Shown here one piece after another: positions 34,962-43,130 of a DNA stretch of 48,206 nucleotides (position 1 is the first letter of the stretch; every line of letters starts with the position of its first letter). The notes beneath the pieces are model-generated. The model saw nothing but the letters and a program-made list of their open reading frames with translations. It searched no databases and was not told the origin of the DNA. The DNA comes from Lachnospiraceae bacterium (lineage in GTDB: Bacteria; Bacillota; Clostridia; Lachnospirales; Lachnospiraceae): contig JAJQBS010000084.1 in NCBI GenBank assembly GCA_021203145.1, forward strand, positions 2,228 through 50,433. The letters are read 5' to 3'. Both the position numbers and the translations under genes were made by a program.

Positions 34962-35996
34962 ATGTCGATGAATTTTGTAAAAAAGCTCCTGATCCCGGCG
35001 GAGGTGAAAAAGCAGTATCCGCTTCCGCAGAAGGTAGTGGAGGCCAAACAGCGGCGCGACACCGAGATCCGGGACGTCATTACAGGCAAATCCGATAAAT
35101 TTCTGGTCATCATCGGGCCCTGCTCGGCGGACAGCCCGGAGCCTGTGATGGAATACGTGTACCGGCTTGCAGCCGTACAGGAAAAGGTCAGCGACCGGCT
35201 GATCCTGATCCCACGTATTTACACGAATAAACCCCGCACGACCGGTGAGGGCTACAAGGGGATGATCCATCAGCCGGATCCAGAGAAGCAACCGGACGTA
35301 TTTGCCGGGCTGGTGGCTGTCCGCTCCCTCCATACGCGGGTGATTGAGGAGACCGGACTCACCTCGGCAGACGAGATGCTCTACCCGGAGAATTACCGTT
35401 ATCTGGACGATCTGCTCTCCTATGTGGCGATCGGCGCCCGGTCTGTGGAGGATCAGCATCACCGCATGACGGTCAGCGGCATGGACGTGCCGGCCGGCAT
35501 GAAAAATCCGACCAGCGGCGATTTATCCGTCCTGCTGAATTCCGTCGTAGCGGCACAGGCAGGGCATACCTTTATCTACCGCGGCTGGGAGGTCAATACC
35601 ACCGGCAATCCGCTGGCGCATGTCGTGCTGCGCGGCGCGACCAACAAGCATGGCAACGCGATCCCGAATTATCACTACGAGGACCTGATCCTGCTGCATG
35701 AGCTCTATGAAAAACGGGATCTGGCAAACCCGGCTGTCGTCATTGATACCAACCACTCCAATTCCGGCAAACAATACCTGGAGCAGATCCGCATCGTCGA
35801 GGAGGTGCTGCACAGCCGCAGCTATTCGCCGCAGCTGAAGACGCTGATCAAAGGGTTTATGATCGAGAGCTACCTTGAGGACGGCGCTCAGAAAATCGGC
35901 AGTGAGCCGCATGTATACGGCAAATCCATCACCGATCCCTGCCTCGGGTGGGAAAAATCAGAGAAGCTGATTTATGAAATTTACAAGAAGTGCTGA
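34962..35996 (+). CDS. 3-deoxy-7-phosphoheptulonate (DAHP) synthase, class I
   Basis: The enzyme condenses PEP and erythrose-4-phosphate, the entry step of aromatic amino-acid synthesis. The 344-residue product has the class I (AroF/G/H) signatures: VIIGPCSADSPEPVMEY, the PEP-binding PRIYTNKPRTTGEGYKG, ARSVEDQHHRMTVSGMDVPAGMKNPTSG in the core barrel (shown in two overlapping family motifs, ARSVEDQHHR and GMKNPTSGD), and metal-binding VVIDTNHSNSGKQ. Which amino acid inhibits it cannot be read. AGAGG lies nine bases before ATG 34962; ATG 34968 is an alternative. The MATE gene starts 34 bp after the stop, without a terminator. The leader holds a striking 18-bp tandem repeat. Confidence 0.95.
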   Translation: MSMNFVKKLLIPAEVKKQYPLPQKVVEAKQRRDTEIRDVITGKSDKFLVIIGPCSADSPEPVMEYVYRLAAVQEKVSDRLILIPRIYTNKPRTTGEGYKGMIHQPDPEKQPDVFAGLVAVRSLHTRVIEETGLTSADEMLYPENYRYLDDLLSYVAIGARSVEDQHHRMTVSGMDVPAGMKNPTSGDLSVLLNSVVAAQAGHTFIYRGWEVNTTGNPLAHVVLRGATNKHGNAIPNYHYEDLILLHELYEKRDLANPAVVIDTNHSNSGKQYLEQIRIVEEVLHSRSYSPQLKTLIKGFMIESYLEDGAQKIGSEPHVYGKSITDPCLGWEKSEKLIYEIYKKC

Positions 35997-36030
35997 CGCA
36001 CAAAAAATACAAATACAGGAGGGAAAAGAC

Positions 36031-37410
36031 TTGAATAAAGAAAAGACACAGACAATCACCGAAGAAAACAAGATGGGCGTCATGCCTGTAAACCGGCTGC
36101 TGATCACGATGGCGTTGCCGATGATGATTTCCATGCTGGTGCAGGCACTTTATAATGTAGTAGACAGTATTTTCGTATCCCGGATCAGCGAGGACGCGCT
36201 GACGGCCGTTTCGATGGCTTTCCCGATGCAGAACCTGCTGATCGGACTGGCCACCGGTATTGCGGTCGGTATGAACGCCCTGGTTTCCAGGGCGCTCGGG
36301 GAGAAAAAAAGCGATACGGCGAACCGCATGGCGATGCACGGCGTGTTCCTGGCCATCTGCAGCTACCTGCTGTTTCTGGTGTTGGGACTCACGATTTCCA
36401 GAGTCTTTTTTGTTGCGCAGGGAGCCACGGAAGAGATCACGCAGTATGGACATGATTATCTCTCCATTATTATGTGCGTCAGCTTCGGTGTTTACATTGA
36501 AGTCATCTACGAGCGGCTGCTCCAGTCGACCGGCAAGACCATTTATACCATGTTCACGCAGGGCATTGGTGCGATCATCAATATCATCATGGATCCGCTG
36601 CTGATCTTCGGTATCGGCGTTTTTCCGAAGATGGGCATCAAAGGTGCCGCTACCGCCACCGTTCTTGGGCAGATTGTCGCGGCCATTCTCGCGGTCGCTT
36701 TTAACGCGAAAGCAAACGACGAGCTCCATCTGGATTTCCGTAAATTCAGACCGGAGTTAAAGGCAGTCGGCAACATCCTGTTCATTGGTATTCCGTCTGT
36801 CATCATGGTTGCGATCGGTTCTGTCATGACCTTCTGTGTCAATAAAATCCTGGTGGCCTTCTCTTCCACGGCCGTGGCGGTATTCGGCGTGTACTTCAAG
36901 CTGCAGAGCTTCGCGTTTATGCCGGTATTCGGCATGAACAACGGTATGATCCCCATTATTGCCTACAATTACGGTGCACAGAAACCAGACCGGATCATGA
37001 AAACGCTGAAGCTCTCCATCTTTTACGCAACCTGCATCATGGTGATCGCGTTCCTCATCTTTCAGACGCTTCCCGGGCAGCTTCTCGGACTCTTCAATGC
37101 ATCGGAAGAAATGCTCTCAATCGGAATCCCGGCGCTGCGCACCATCAGCATCGGTTTCCTGATTGCCGGCGTCTCCGTCATCTGCTCCTCGTTTTTCCAG
37201 GCAATGGGCAACAGCGTCTACAGTATGCTGATCTCCTTTATGCGCCAGCTAGTCTGCCTGATCCCGCTCGCGTTTCTGTTCGCGCAGACCGGCGATGTCT
37301 CAAAGGTGTGGCTGGCATGGCCCATCGCGGAGGTAGTCTCCGTTTTATGCGGGCTGTTCTTCCTGAACCGGGTCAATAAGCAGCTGATCCGGCCGATGCG
37401 GGAAGCATAG
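36031..37410 (+). CDS. MATE-family multidrug/cation efflux transporter
   Basis: The 459-residue product has about 12 membrane helices in two homologous halves, with MATE signatures MALPMMISMLVQALYNVVDS in helix 1 and VFGVYFKLQSFAFMPVFGMN in the second half. These antiporters export drugs or metabolites with Na+ or H+; the substrate is unknown. The start is probably a TTG at 36031: GGAGGG lies seven bases upstream. The ATG at 35974 overlaps the DAHP synthase gene, and the first downstream ATG (MGVMPVNRLL) lacks a site. It is likely co-transcribed with the DAHP synthase gene. Confidence 0.92.
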   Translation: MNKEKTQTITEENKMGVMPVNRLLITMALPMMISMLVQALYNVVDSIFVSRISEDALTAVSMAFPMQNLLIGLATGIAVGMNALVSRALGEKKSDTANRMAMHGVFLAICSYLLFLVLGLTISRVFFVAQGATEEITQYGHDYLSIIMCVSFGVYIEVIYERLLQSTGKTIYTMFTQGIGAIINIIMDPLLIFGIGVFPKMGIKGAATATVLGQIVAAILAVAFNAKANDELHLDFRKFRPELKAVGNILFIGIPSVIMVAIGSVMTFCVNKILVAFSSTAVAVFGVYFKLQSFAFMPVFGMNNGMIPIIAYNYGAQKPDRIMKTLKLSIFYATCIMVIAFLIFQTLPGQLLGLFNASEEMLSIGIPALRTISIGFLIAGVSVICSSFFQAMGNSVYSMLISFMRQLVCLIPLAFLFAQTGDVSKVWLAWPIAEVVSVLCGLFFLNRVNKQLIRPMREA

Positions 37411-37418
37411 GAAACCGA

Positions 37419-37460
37419 AGGCGGCTGCGCTTCCTGGAAGTGGAAGGCGTAGCCGCTTAA
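37419..37460. terminator. Hairpin between convergent MATE and pepT genes
   Basis: GGCGGCTGCGC pairs with GCGTAGCCGC (one wobble) around an about 17-base loop. T tracts are weak on both sides, so efficiency is uncertain. Confidence 0.65.
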
Positions 37461-37492
37461 ATATTCATTCGATTTTTCATTTATGCTCTGGC

Positions 37493-38791
37493 TCACGCAT
37501 CCATCCCTGCATATAACCGCACGATTTCCTTTAACTCCCGCACGACCGCATCCATGCCTTCCGCCGTGATATGCTCATAAGGACCGTGGGCAGCGTATCC
37601 GCCCGTGCCGAGGTTCGGGCATGGCAGTCCCATGAAAGAAAGGCGAGCTCCGTCTGTGCCGCCGCGGATGGGTACCGTCACCGGCTGAAGTCCTGCGCAT
37701 CTGGCTGCTTCCTTCGCGTTGTCGATCAGATGCATGCAGCTCTCGATCTGCTCACGCATATTCCGATACTGCTCCCGCAGGGTAAGGGTAACTGTCCCTT
37801 CCCCATACTTTTCATTTAACAGATTTGTGATATGGCGCATCGTCTCCAGGCGACACTCATACATCGCAGCACTGTGATCCCGGATGATGTATTCCAGGCA
37901 GGCCTCCGAGACATCCCCGGACATGCCGTGCAGATGATAAAAGCCTTCGTAGCCTTCTGTATCGCGGGGCGTGTCTCCCGCGGGCAGCATAGAATTGAAT
38001 TCCATGGCGACCAGAGCCGCGTTGATCATCGTGTCCTTGCTGCTGCCGGGATGCACGGAAAATCCGCGGATTTTCACCTTCGCCGCGGCGGCATTGAAAT
38101 TCTCGTACTCGATCTCGTTTTCCGCACCGCCATCCACTGTGTAGGCATACTTCGCTCCAAATCCGGGGACATCAAACGCGTCCGCGCCGCGCCCGATCTC
38201 CTCGTCCGGCGTAAATGCCAGGCAAATTTTCCCATGTGAAAAGATTTTTCCTTTCTCTCCGCCAGAGAAACCGATTCTTTCCTCACTGTCCTGGGCACCT
38301 GTTTTTCTCTCACCGTCCGCCTGCAGGATTTCCTCTGCCATCGTCAGAATTTCCGCGATCCCGGCCTTGTCATCCGCACCGAGCAGTGTATTCCCCTCCG
38401 CAGTGATCAGAGTGCGTCCTTTTAAAGCAGGTAAATGCGGAAAATCCTTCACCCTGATGACGCGTCCGCTCTCCCCTAGCACGATATCCTCTCCGTTATA
38501 GTTTTCTGTCACACACGGCTTCACACCCTCGCCGTTAAAATCCGGCGCCGTATCCATGTGCGCGATAAAGCCGATCACCGGGGCGTTCTCATATCCGGGA
38601 GTCGCCGGAATTTCACCATAGACGTAGCCCTGGTCATCCATCCGAGCATGAGCAACTCCCAGTTCCCTCATTTCCTCCACAAGCAGTCTGGCCAGATCCA
38701 GCTGCCTTTCAGCGGACGGCACGGTCTCACTCTCTTCGTCACTGGTTGTGTAAATTTTTACGTATTGCAGTAATCTCTCATATGCACGCAT
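37493..38791 (-). CDS. pepT: Peptidase T (tripeptide aminopeptidase) with a loop insert
   Basis: PepT is a cytoplasmic di-zinc aminopeptidase of the M20 family that removes the N-terminal residue from tripeptides. The 432-residue product has the metal-site motifs GFIAHMDTAPD, LLGADDKAGIAEIL and AFTPDEEIGRGAD, and the C-terminal GGTDGARLSFMGLPCPNLGTGG. Typical length is about 405-410. The extra about 25 residues form a charged block (GERKTGAQDSEERIGFSGG region) just before the strand HGKICLAFTPDEE, where relatives have a short turn. AGGAGGT lies ten bases before ATG 38791. Confidence 0.95.
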   Translation of the reverse strand: MRAYERLLQYVKIYTTSDEESETVPSAERQLDLARLLVEEMRELGVAHARMDDQGYVYGEIPATPGYENAPVIGFIAHMDTAPDFNGEGVKPCVTENYNGEDIVLGESGRVIRVKDFPHLPALKGRTLITAEGNTLLGADDKAGIAEILTMAEEILQADGERKTGAQDSEERIGFSGGEKGKIFSHGKICLAFTPDEEIGRGADAFDVPGFGAKYAYTVDGGAENEIEYENFNAAAAKVKIRGFSVHPGSSKDTMINAALVAMEFNSMLPAGDTPRDTEGYEGFYHLHGMSGDVSEACLEYIIRDHSAAMYECRLETMRHITNLLNEKYGEGTVTLTLREQYRNMREQIESCMHLIDNAKEAARCAGLQPVTVPIRGGTDGARLSFMGLPCPNLGTGGYAAHGPYEHITAEGMDAVVRELKEIVRLYAGMDA

Positions 38792-39012
38792 TTGTTATCT
38801 TACCTCCTGAAATATAAATGTTGGTATATCTTCTATAGCTTACAGACAATTCGGGCAGCAAAAGAGGGATGATCTTCCATAGAAATCTTTTGCTTAAATA
38901 CAGACATTATTATACCCACGATCCCTTCTTTTTGCAATAGAGCAGATTCACTGAGACCTTTCAGAGAAAAGACTTTATAAACTTTATAAACGCTGTAAAG
39001 ACTGTAAAAGCC
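38792..39012. other. Intergenic region with no supported gene
   Basis: AT-rich, with runs of near-repeats (CTTTATAAA twice at 38983-39000, CTGTAAAG-like units after). Short open frames have no ribosome binding site. Confidence 0.55.
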
Positions 39013-39091
39013 GTTGTATGGATAGCGTAGGGAAAGTGTTGTATGGATAGCAAAAGTTCTGTTTGACATTACAGGTCCGGATGTTTAGAAT
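39013..39091 (+). promoter_or_regulatory. Promoter and candidate operator repeats of the nitroreductase gene
   Basis: GTTGTATGGATAGC occurs twice (39013-39026, 39038-39051), 25 bp apart. TTGACA (39063-39068) and TAGAAT (39086-39091) follow with a 17-bp spacer. The repeats sit just upstream of the -35 box, as an activator site would. Confidence 0.75.
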
Positions 39092-39171
39092 AAGAGCTGA
39101 ATCCGATTGTAATTTATTTTCAGGTGATTGCGATATGGATTCACAATCTATACCAAAACAGGAGGAACATT

Positions 39172-39684
39172 ATGGAATATTTAAAGCTGGCGGAAGAGAG
39201 ATATTCTGTTCGCAAATTTAAACCGGAGCATATCAGGCAGGCTGACCTGGACGTCATCCTGCGAGCAGGGCAGGTTGCACCGACAGCAGTAAATAAGCAG
39301 CCGCAGCGTGTACTGGTTATCAACACAGACGAGAGCGCGGCAAAGCTAAAGCTATGCTCGGCATCCCAGAGCCATGCCCCGACAGCCCTGCTTGTCTGCT
39401 ATGACAGGACAAAGTGCTGGAGGCGCCGCTACGACGGCAAGGAAAGTGGAGAGGTGGACGCCTCTATTGTCACAACACATATGATGCTTGCCGCCGCGGA
39501 TATCGGAGTTGGCTCCGTCTGGGTCATGAGCTTTGATCCGGAAAAGACCCGGGAAACCTTTTCCCTGCCGGAAGAATATGTGCCGGTCGCTTTTTTGATG
39601 CTGGGATATCCTGCGGACGATGCGGAGCCCGCGCCTCTGCATATGGAAAAGCTTCCACTGTCGGAAATGGTATCTTACGAGTGA
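39172..39684 (+). CDS. Nitroreductase-family flavoprotein
   Basis: The 170-residue product is a minimal nitroreductase-fold oxidoreductase, an FMN-dependent homodimer using NAD(P)H. Seen motifs: the FMN-phosphate-binding ERYSVRKFKPEHI at the N-terminus, APTAVNKQPQRVLVI, the helix MMLAAADIGVGSVWVMSF, and PVAFLMLGYPAD. The substrate cannot be predicted. ATG 39172 has AGGAGGA eight bases upstream; an in-frame ATG at 39124 has no site. The gene has its own promoter with two upstream repeat boxes and stands alone. Confidence 0.92.
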   Translation: MEYLKLAEERYSVRKFKPEHIRQADLDVILRAGQVAPTAVNKQPQRVLVINTDESAAKLKLCSASQSHAPTALLVCYDRTKCWRRRYDGKESGEVDASIVTTHMMLAAADIGVGSVWVMSFDPEKTRETFSLPEEYVPVAFLMLGYPADDAEPAPLHMEKLPLSEMVSYE

Positions 39685-39768
39685 TTTTGCTGCAAAAAGA
39701 TTCCGATTGCTTTTCTCATAAGATGCAATTCTCTAAAACTCAAAACGCGGGAGGAAGCGATTACTATT

Positions 39769-40128
39769 ATGAATAATTTCAACAATATGTGGGATTTCCC
39801 CATTGTCGATGGTGTGTCACTTCCTGACGCAAACCGTATTCATCCTCTTATGCAAAAAAGAGTGGAAACGCTTGTACAGGTGCTGAAAGAAGACAGGAAC
39901 ATTCGCAGAATTGTTTTATTTGGAAGTTCACTGGAATTTCGATGTGACAGCTACAGTGATATTGACCTCTATATTGAGAAATATGCCCCGGATAAGAAGC
40001 TTTGTCACCTCCCCGATCTGGGTTGTGACATGGATATCGTTACGAACCTGCCCCATACTTCCAGACTCTATCAGGAAATAGATCGGACAGGTCTGCTGTT
40101 ATTTGACAGGGAGCCGCCACAGAACTAG
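39769..40128 (+). CDS. MNT-type minimal nucleotidyltransferase (antitoxin-like)
   Basis: The 119-residue product contains the polymerase-beta nucleotidyltransferase motif, VLFGSSLEFRCDSYSDIDLYI, with GSS and the DxD metal site, and a later DMDIV strand carrying the third Asp. Small MNT proteins pair with HEPN proteins as toxin-antitoxin modules, where MNT AMPylates the HEPN toxin. The HEPN gene follows on the same strand. GGGAGGAAG lies 11 bases before ATG 39769. Confidence 0.87.
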   Translation: MNNFNNMWDFPIVDGVSLPDANRIHPLMQKRVETLVQVLKEDRNIRRIVLFGSSLEFRCDSYSDIDLYIEKYAPDKKLCHLPDLGCDMDIVTNLPHTSRLYQEIDRTGLLLFDREPPQN

Positions 40129-40223
40129 CAGCAGAGATGACAGGGGATTCTTTAAATCCACAACGGATGGCAACAGAATCGACACCCAATCAGTTAAACA
40201 CTACCATTAAGATGGAGGACATC

Positions 40224-40736
40224 ATGTGTGACATTCGTTTGTTCCGAAGTGCACGAATGGATTATAGAACCGCTGAAATGATCTGGCGGGAACAGACAAA
40301 TGATGAAATGATTTTAAATAACGCCGCTTACCATTTGCAGCAGGCTGTAGAAAAGGTTTTAAAGGGTGCTCTGGAATGTGTCGGGGTTACGGTTCCATAT
40401 TCGCATAAAATCAGCAAGCTTGTAGCCATGATTTTCAATAACGGAGCTAATCTTACCATCACTGACTGGCTGGATGACCATGCGGAAATGCTGAGTGAAT
40501 GGGAGACGGAAACACGGTATAACATGGATTTCCTCGTCGAAAAGCGGAAACTGAACCGCGCAATGGAAGAGGTTCGGAATTTTATGGAAATAAATGGCCT
40601 GAAAGATACACTGAGGGAAGAGCTTCTGGAACCTGAAAAGAAAGCAAAGCTGCTGCTCTGTCTCCCTGAAGAAAAAAGGAACTGCTCTGAATTTGAGCTG
40701 AACTGCTACTATATTCTGTTTAAAAAGAAACTATAA
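40224..40736 (+). CDS. HEPN-domain protein (partner of MNT)
   Basis: The 170-residue product has a HEPN four-helix domain, recognisable from MDYRTAEMIWREQ, LNNAAYHLQQAVEKVLKGAL and the VPYSHKISKLVAMIF region. HEPN proteins are often RNases with an RxxxxH site; I cannot place that motif confidently, so activity is open. A charged C-terminal extension of about 45 residues (from about residue 125) ends FELNCYYILFKKKL and is unusual for the family. I chose ATG 40224 because GGAGG lies five bases upstream; ATG 40212 or a start at 40137 is possible. The gap to the MNT gene is then 95 bp. A terminator follows at 40848. Confidence 0.8.
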   Translation: MCDIRLFRSARMDYRTAEMIWREQTNDEMILNNAAYHLQQAVEKVLKGALECVGVTVPYSHKISKLVAMIFNNGANLTITDWLDDHAEMLSEWETETRYNMDFLVEKRKLNRAMEEVRNFMEINGLKDTLREELLEPEKKAKLLLCLPEEKRNCSEFELNCYYILFKKKL

Positions 40737-40769
40737 TATATATATTTTTCAAGGCTCAGTCAAATATCC

Positions 40770-40836
40770 GTGCAAGCTATGTCATAAGGTGTCGGCAAAG
40801 CCGACGGATTATGACTCCGGCTACTTGGCTCGTTGC
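40770..40836. repeat. Composite hairpin repeat, partial copy D
   Basis: GTCATAAGG-type outer arms with an inner GTCGGC-AAA-GCCGAC hairpin (40783-40817) resemble the inner hairpin of copy C. TTGCTTCGCGGGAA follows. Confidence 0.55.
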
Positions 40837-40847
40837 TTCGCGGGAAT

Positions 40848-40886
40848 AAGCGGGCAGGAGGTTTCCTTTTTGTCTCCTGCCCGCTT
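40848..40886. terminator. Strong hairpin after the HEPN gene
   Basis: A 13-bp perfect stem AAGCGGGCAGGAG / CTCCTGCCCGCTT encloses the loop GTTTCCTTTTTGT. The T run lies in the loop, not after the stem, so it may be a stabilising structure as much as a terminator. Confidence 0.7.
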
Positions 40887-40950
40887 TAACGCCTGCATTG
40901 CAAAACCTGTCGATTAGCATCTGAGCGCCTGCCATCCAGGACATTATACC

Positions 40951-40976
40951 TAACCCGGATAAACCGGAATCGAAAT
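40951..40976. repeat. Short CCGG-hairpin repeat, copy 1
   Basis: TAACCCGGATAAACCGGAAT followed by CGAAAT. Near-identical copies lie at 41800-41825 and 46666-46691. Confidence 0.8.
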
Positions 40977-41113
40977 TTTGCCATTTTGCGCAAAAAATCG
41001 TTTGTAAGTGCCTAATGCACTACGCCTGTATTACTTCTAGAGCATTTCATCTAAAGTATTCTATCTAAAATATTGCATTTATATCTTTTTATTTTGCAGC
41101 TTCTATCTTGCGC

Positions 41114-41782
41114 TTACCACATCTGCATGTAGTCTCGCATCCAGAAATAAAGATCCGGATACTCATGGGGCGCGAATCGTCTTCCAAAGAAGCGCTCTAC
41201 CAGATGAATATATCCCGGCTCATACCGTCCGCCCATCAGTGCTTCGAGTGCTTTGAACACGCGCCAGGATTCATCGTAGCCCATCGTGTTCATCCCCGGA
41301 GCCTGCCGCATTCCGAAAGGAAGTGCCGGCGGATGAGGCGGTCTTCTTCTTGCGCCTCCCAGAGGCGGCGTCGGATGTCCTACCCCCGGTCCTGTCCTGC
41401 GGCCTCCGGCCGAACCACTCACACCGCCGCCCATTGGAGCGCGTCCAAGCGGGCTTACAGGCACACGTCCGCCTCCCGGAGCAGCTCCATTTCCTGCTGC
41501 TCCACATCCCGGACCAGCCTGAGGTGTCATTTTGCCGCCAATTGAACCGCCTTGCGAGCCCCTGCCGCCAATCGGGCTCCCCTGCGAACTCCTGCCGCTA
41601 ACTGGGCTGCTCTGTGAATTCCGGCCACCTGACAGCCCGCTATGTGCATTTTTGCCGCCGGACGGGCTGCCCATGCCGCCGCCTCTGGAAGAGGCGCCTC
41701 CCGCTCTTCCGGAGCTGCTTCCTCCGCCCGCGCATTTCCCTGCGCCGGACATCGAATGTCCTCCTCCTGCTCTTTCTGCCAT
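41114..41782 (-). CDS. Gly/Ser-rich low-complexity protein with a conserved-looking C-terminal module
   Basis: The 222-residue product is not one I recognise. Residues 1 to about 150 are Gly/Ser/Arg/Pro-rich and repetitive (GGRNSQSSPVSGRSSQGSP-like units) and almost certainly disordered. The last about 60 residues are quite different and look folded: YDESWRVFKALEALMGGRYE, then HLVERFFGRRFAPHEYPDLY and WMRDYM. No signal peptide or membrane helix is visible. AAGGGGG lies 10 bases before ATG 41782. It is flanked on both sides by the same CCGG-hairpin repeat. The composition is reminiscent of coat or scaffold proteins, but that is speculation. Confidence 0.7.
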   Translation of the reverse strand: MAERAGGGHSMSGAGKCAGGGSSSGRAGGASSRGGGMGSPSGGKNAHSGLSGGRNSQSSPVSGRSSQGSPIGGRGSQGGSIGGKMTPQAGPGCGAAGNGAAPGGGRVPVSPLGRAPMGGGVSGSAGGRRTGPGVGHPTPPLGGARRRPPHPPALPFGMRQAPGMNTMGYDESWRVFKALEALMGGRYEPGYIHLVERFFGRRFAPHEYPDLYFWMRDYMQMW

Positions 41783-41798
41783 AATGATATCCCCCTTC

Positions 41799-41852
41799 CT
41801 AACCCGGACAAACCGGAATCAAAATCAGCGTTTCCGTTTTAAATTCCGGCAT
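41799..41852 (-). pseudogene. Duplicated N-terminal scrap of the MBL-fold gene
   Basis: On the minus strand, GGAGATGTAAAA and an ATG at 41852 start MPEFKTETLILIPVCPG then stop. The first eight codons and upstream bases closely match the start of the MBL hydrolase at 43032 (MLEFKTEKL). The TAG lies in the CCGG-hairpin repeat, so the duplicate is cut off by it. Confidence 0.7.
41800..41825. repeat. Short CCGG-hairpin repeat, copy 2
   Basis: TAACCCGGACAAACCGGAAT followed by CAAAAT, the same orientation as copy 1. Confidence 0.8.
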
Positions 41853-41937
41853 TTTTACATCTCCTTCCGCCCGCACCCAAGTACATAAGTCAGTATAACA
41901 CCCTCAGAGTCAAAAAACAATCAGGCGTTTTCCTGTA

Positions 41938-42162
41938 TCAGCACTTCACCGCTTCCTTACGCTCAGAAAATCCATAGGTTTCCAGTGCGTCGAACACCTC
42001 GTGCTCCGTAAAGCCAAAGCTGTCCTCGTACTGCTCCGTGGTAGTTGTCACGACCGCCAGATTGTTCAGATCTGAAAAGATCGACTCCTGCGTAATTCTC
42101 GTAATACCGGTCATCAAGCCCTTTCTCAAATAGGGATTGTCCTTAAACGCAGCGTGAAACAT
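41938..42162 (-). pseudogene. Fragment of an AAA-ATPase-like/PD-(D/E)XK family gene (DUF1703 type)
   Basis: The translated piece FHAAFKDNPYLRKGLMTGIT, then ITQESIFSDLNNLAVV and FGFTEHEVFDALETYG, matches the middle of the predicted AAA-ATPase family common in gut Firmicutes. The P-loop part before it and the nuclease-like part after it are missing. The frame ends right after EAVKC, where relatives continue with a WYDGY-like motif. It is a decayed remnant. Confidence 0.75.
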
Positions 42163-42213
42163 GCGGCAAATGTATTTAATGAAAGATACGGCGCATCCGG
42201 GCAATCGCAAGAA

Positions 42214-43032
42214 TCAAATCTTCTGTTTATTATATACAAGATTTCCCCGGCCGCCATCTACCCGCTGCATCTGCGGCGTCATCGCCTTCGCGATCAGGCC
42301 ATGGGTTTCTCTGAAATCAAACGGTATGTCGTCCGTCCTGCCAGCCTTGATATCCTCACAGACCGCAATCACATCTTCGATGATCTCCTTATGGCCGTTT
42401 CCGTCCCCATGCGACAGATATACGGTATCAAATCTGCCCTTCAGCTTTTCATTCAGACATATTAAGCTCTCTTCGTATTCTGTGACAGTAGTCGAATAGG
42501 TGTCATACAAGAAAGTAAAGTAATTGCAGGCATCTCCGAGCAGAACCGAACGCTCCTCGGGAATCAGCATTACGACCGAGCCTCTGGTGTGCCCAGGGCA
42601 GGCAAAGATCTCAATATGGATCCCGCCCAGATCAAAGCTCATGCCTTCCTTCAGGTCATGAAAGCTCCCGCAGTCTGCCGCCGGAATCAGATCCTCCTCT
42701 GTGACCCCAAGCTCCGGCGAACACATAGACAGTCCATCGCACCGCATCCCGTAATCACTGTGCGACACGTAGATATAATCGTCCTCATGATTCATATAGA
42801 CTGTATCAAACTCGCCGGCTCCCATTGCGTGGTCGACGTGCCCATGGGTCAGAAGCACCGTCACTGGCTTGTCTGTCAGCTGATCCACACAGCTTTTCAG
42901 GCTGCCGATCCCGCTCCCGGTGTCGAGAAGTGCCGCCTCTTTCTCTCCCTCTACCAGATACATCAGTTCCGTGGAAAAAGCATAAATCCTTGTCACATGC
43001 TCCGTCAGCTTTTCCGTTTTAAATTCCAGCAT
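42214..43032 (-). CDS. MBL-fold metallo-hydrolase
   Basis: The 272-residue product has the metallo-beta-lactamase fold. The zinc-binding motif is LLTHGHVDHAMGA (HxHxDH), with further ligands in FACPGHTRGSVVMLIP and LLGDACNYF, and a later His in YLSHGDGNGHKE. The family covers glyoxalase II-like and other hydrolases, so the substrate is unknown. AGGAG lies eight bases before ATG 43032. The gene lies 98 bp downstream of proC on the same strand and could share its transcript. A copy of its first codons occurs at 41852. Confidence 0.9.
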   Translation of the reverse strand: MLEFKTEKLTEHVTRIYAFSTELMYLVEGEKEAALLDTGSGIGSLKSCVDQLTDKPVTVLLTHGHVDHAMGAGEFDTVYMNHEDDYIYVSHSDYGMRCDGLSMCSPELGVTEEDLIPAADCGSFHDLKEGMSFDLGGIHIEIFACPGHTRGSVVMLIPEERSVLLGDACNYFTFLYDTYSTTVTEYEESLICLNEKLKGRFDTVYLSHGDGNGHKEIIEDVIAVCEDIKAGRTDDIPFDFRETHGLIAKAMTPQMQRVDGGRGNLVYNKQKI

Positions 43033-43130
43033 TTTATTATCTCCTGCTATTCCTTTGGTTATGATCTGTACATACCGGCCGCTTAAGATCGTGTTCAGTC
43101 GGCCACTGCGTTACAAAGTAAAAACCATGG

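Noticed and set aside
38833..39069. 78-codon minus-strand frame upstream of pepT
   Set aside because: AT-rich repeat-like sequence, no site, overlaps the nitroreductase promoter.
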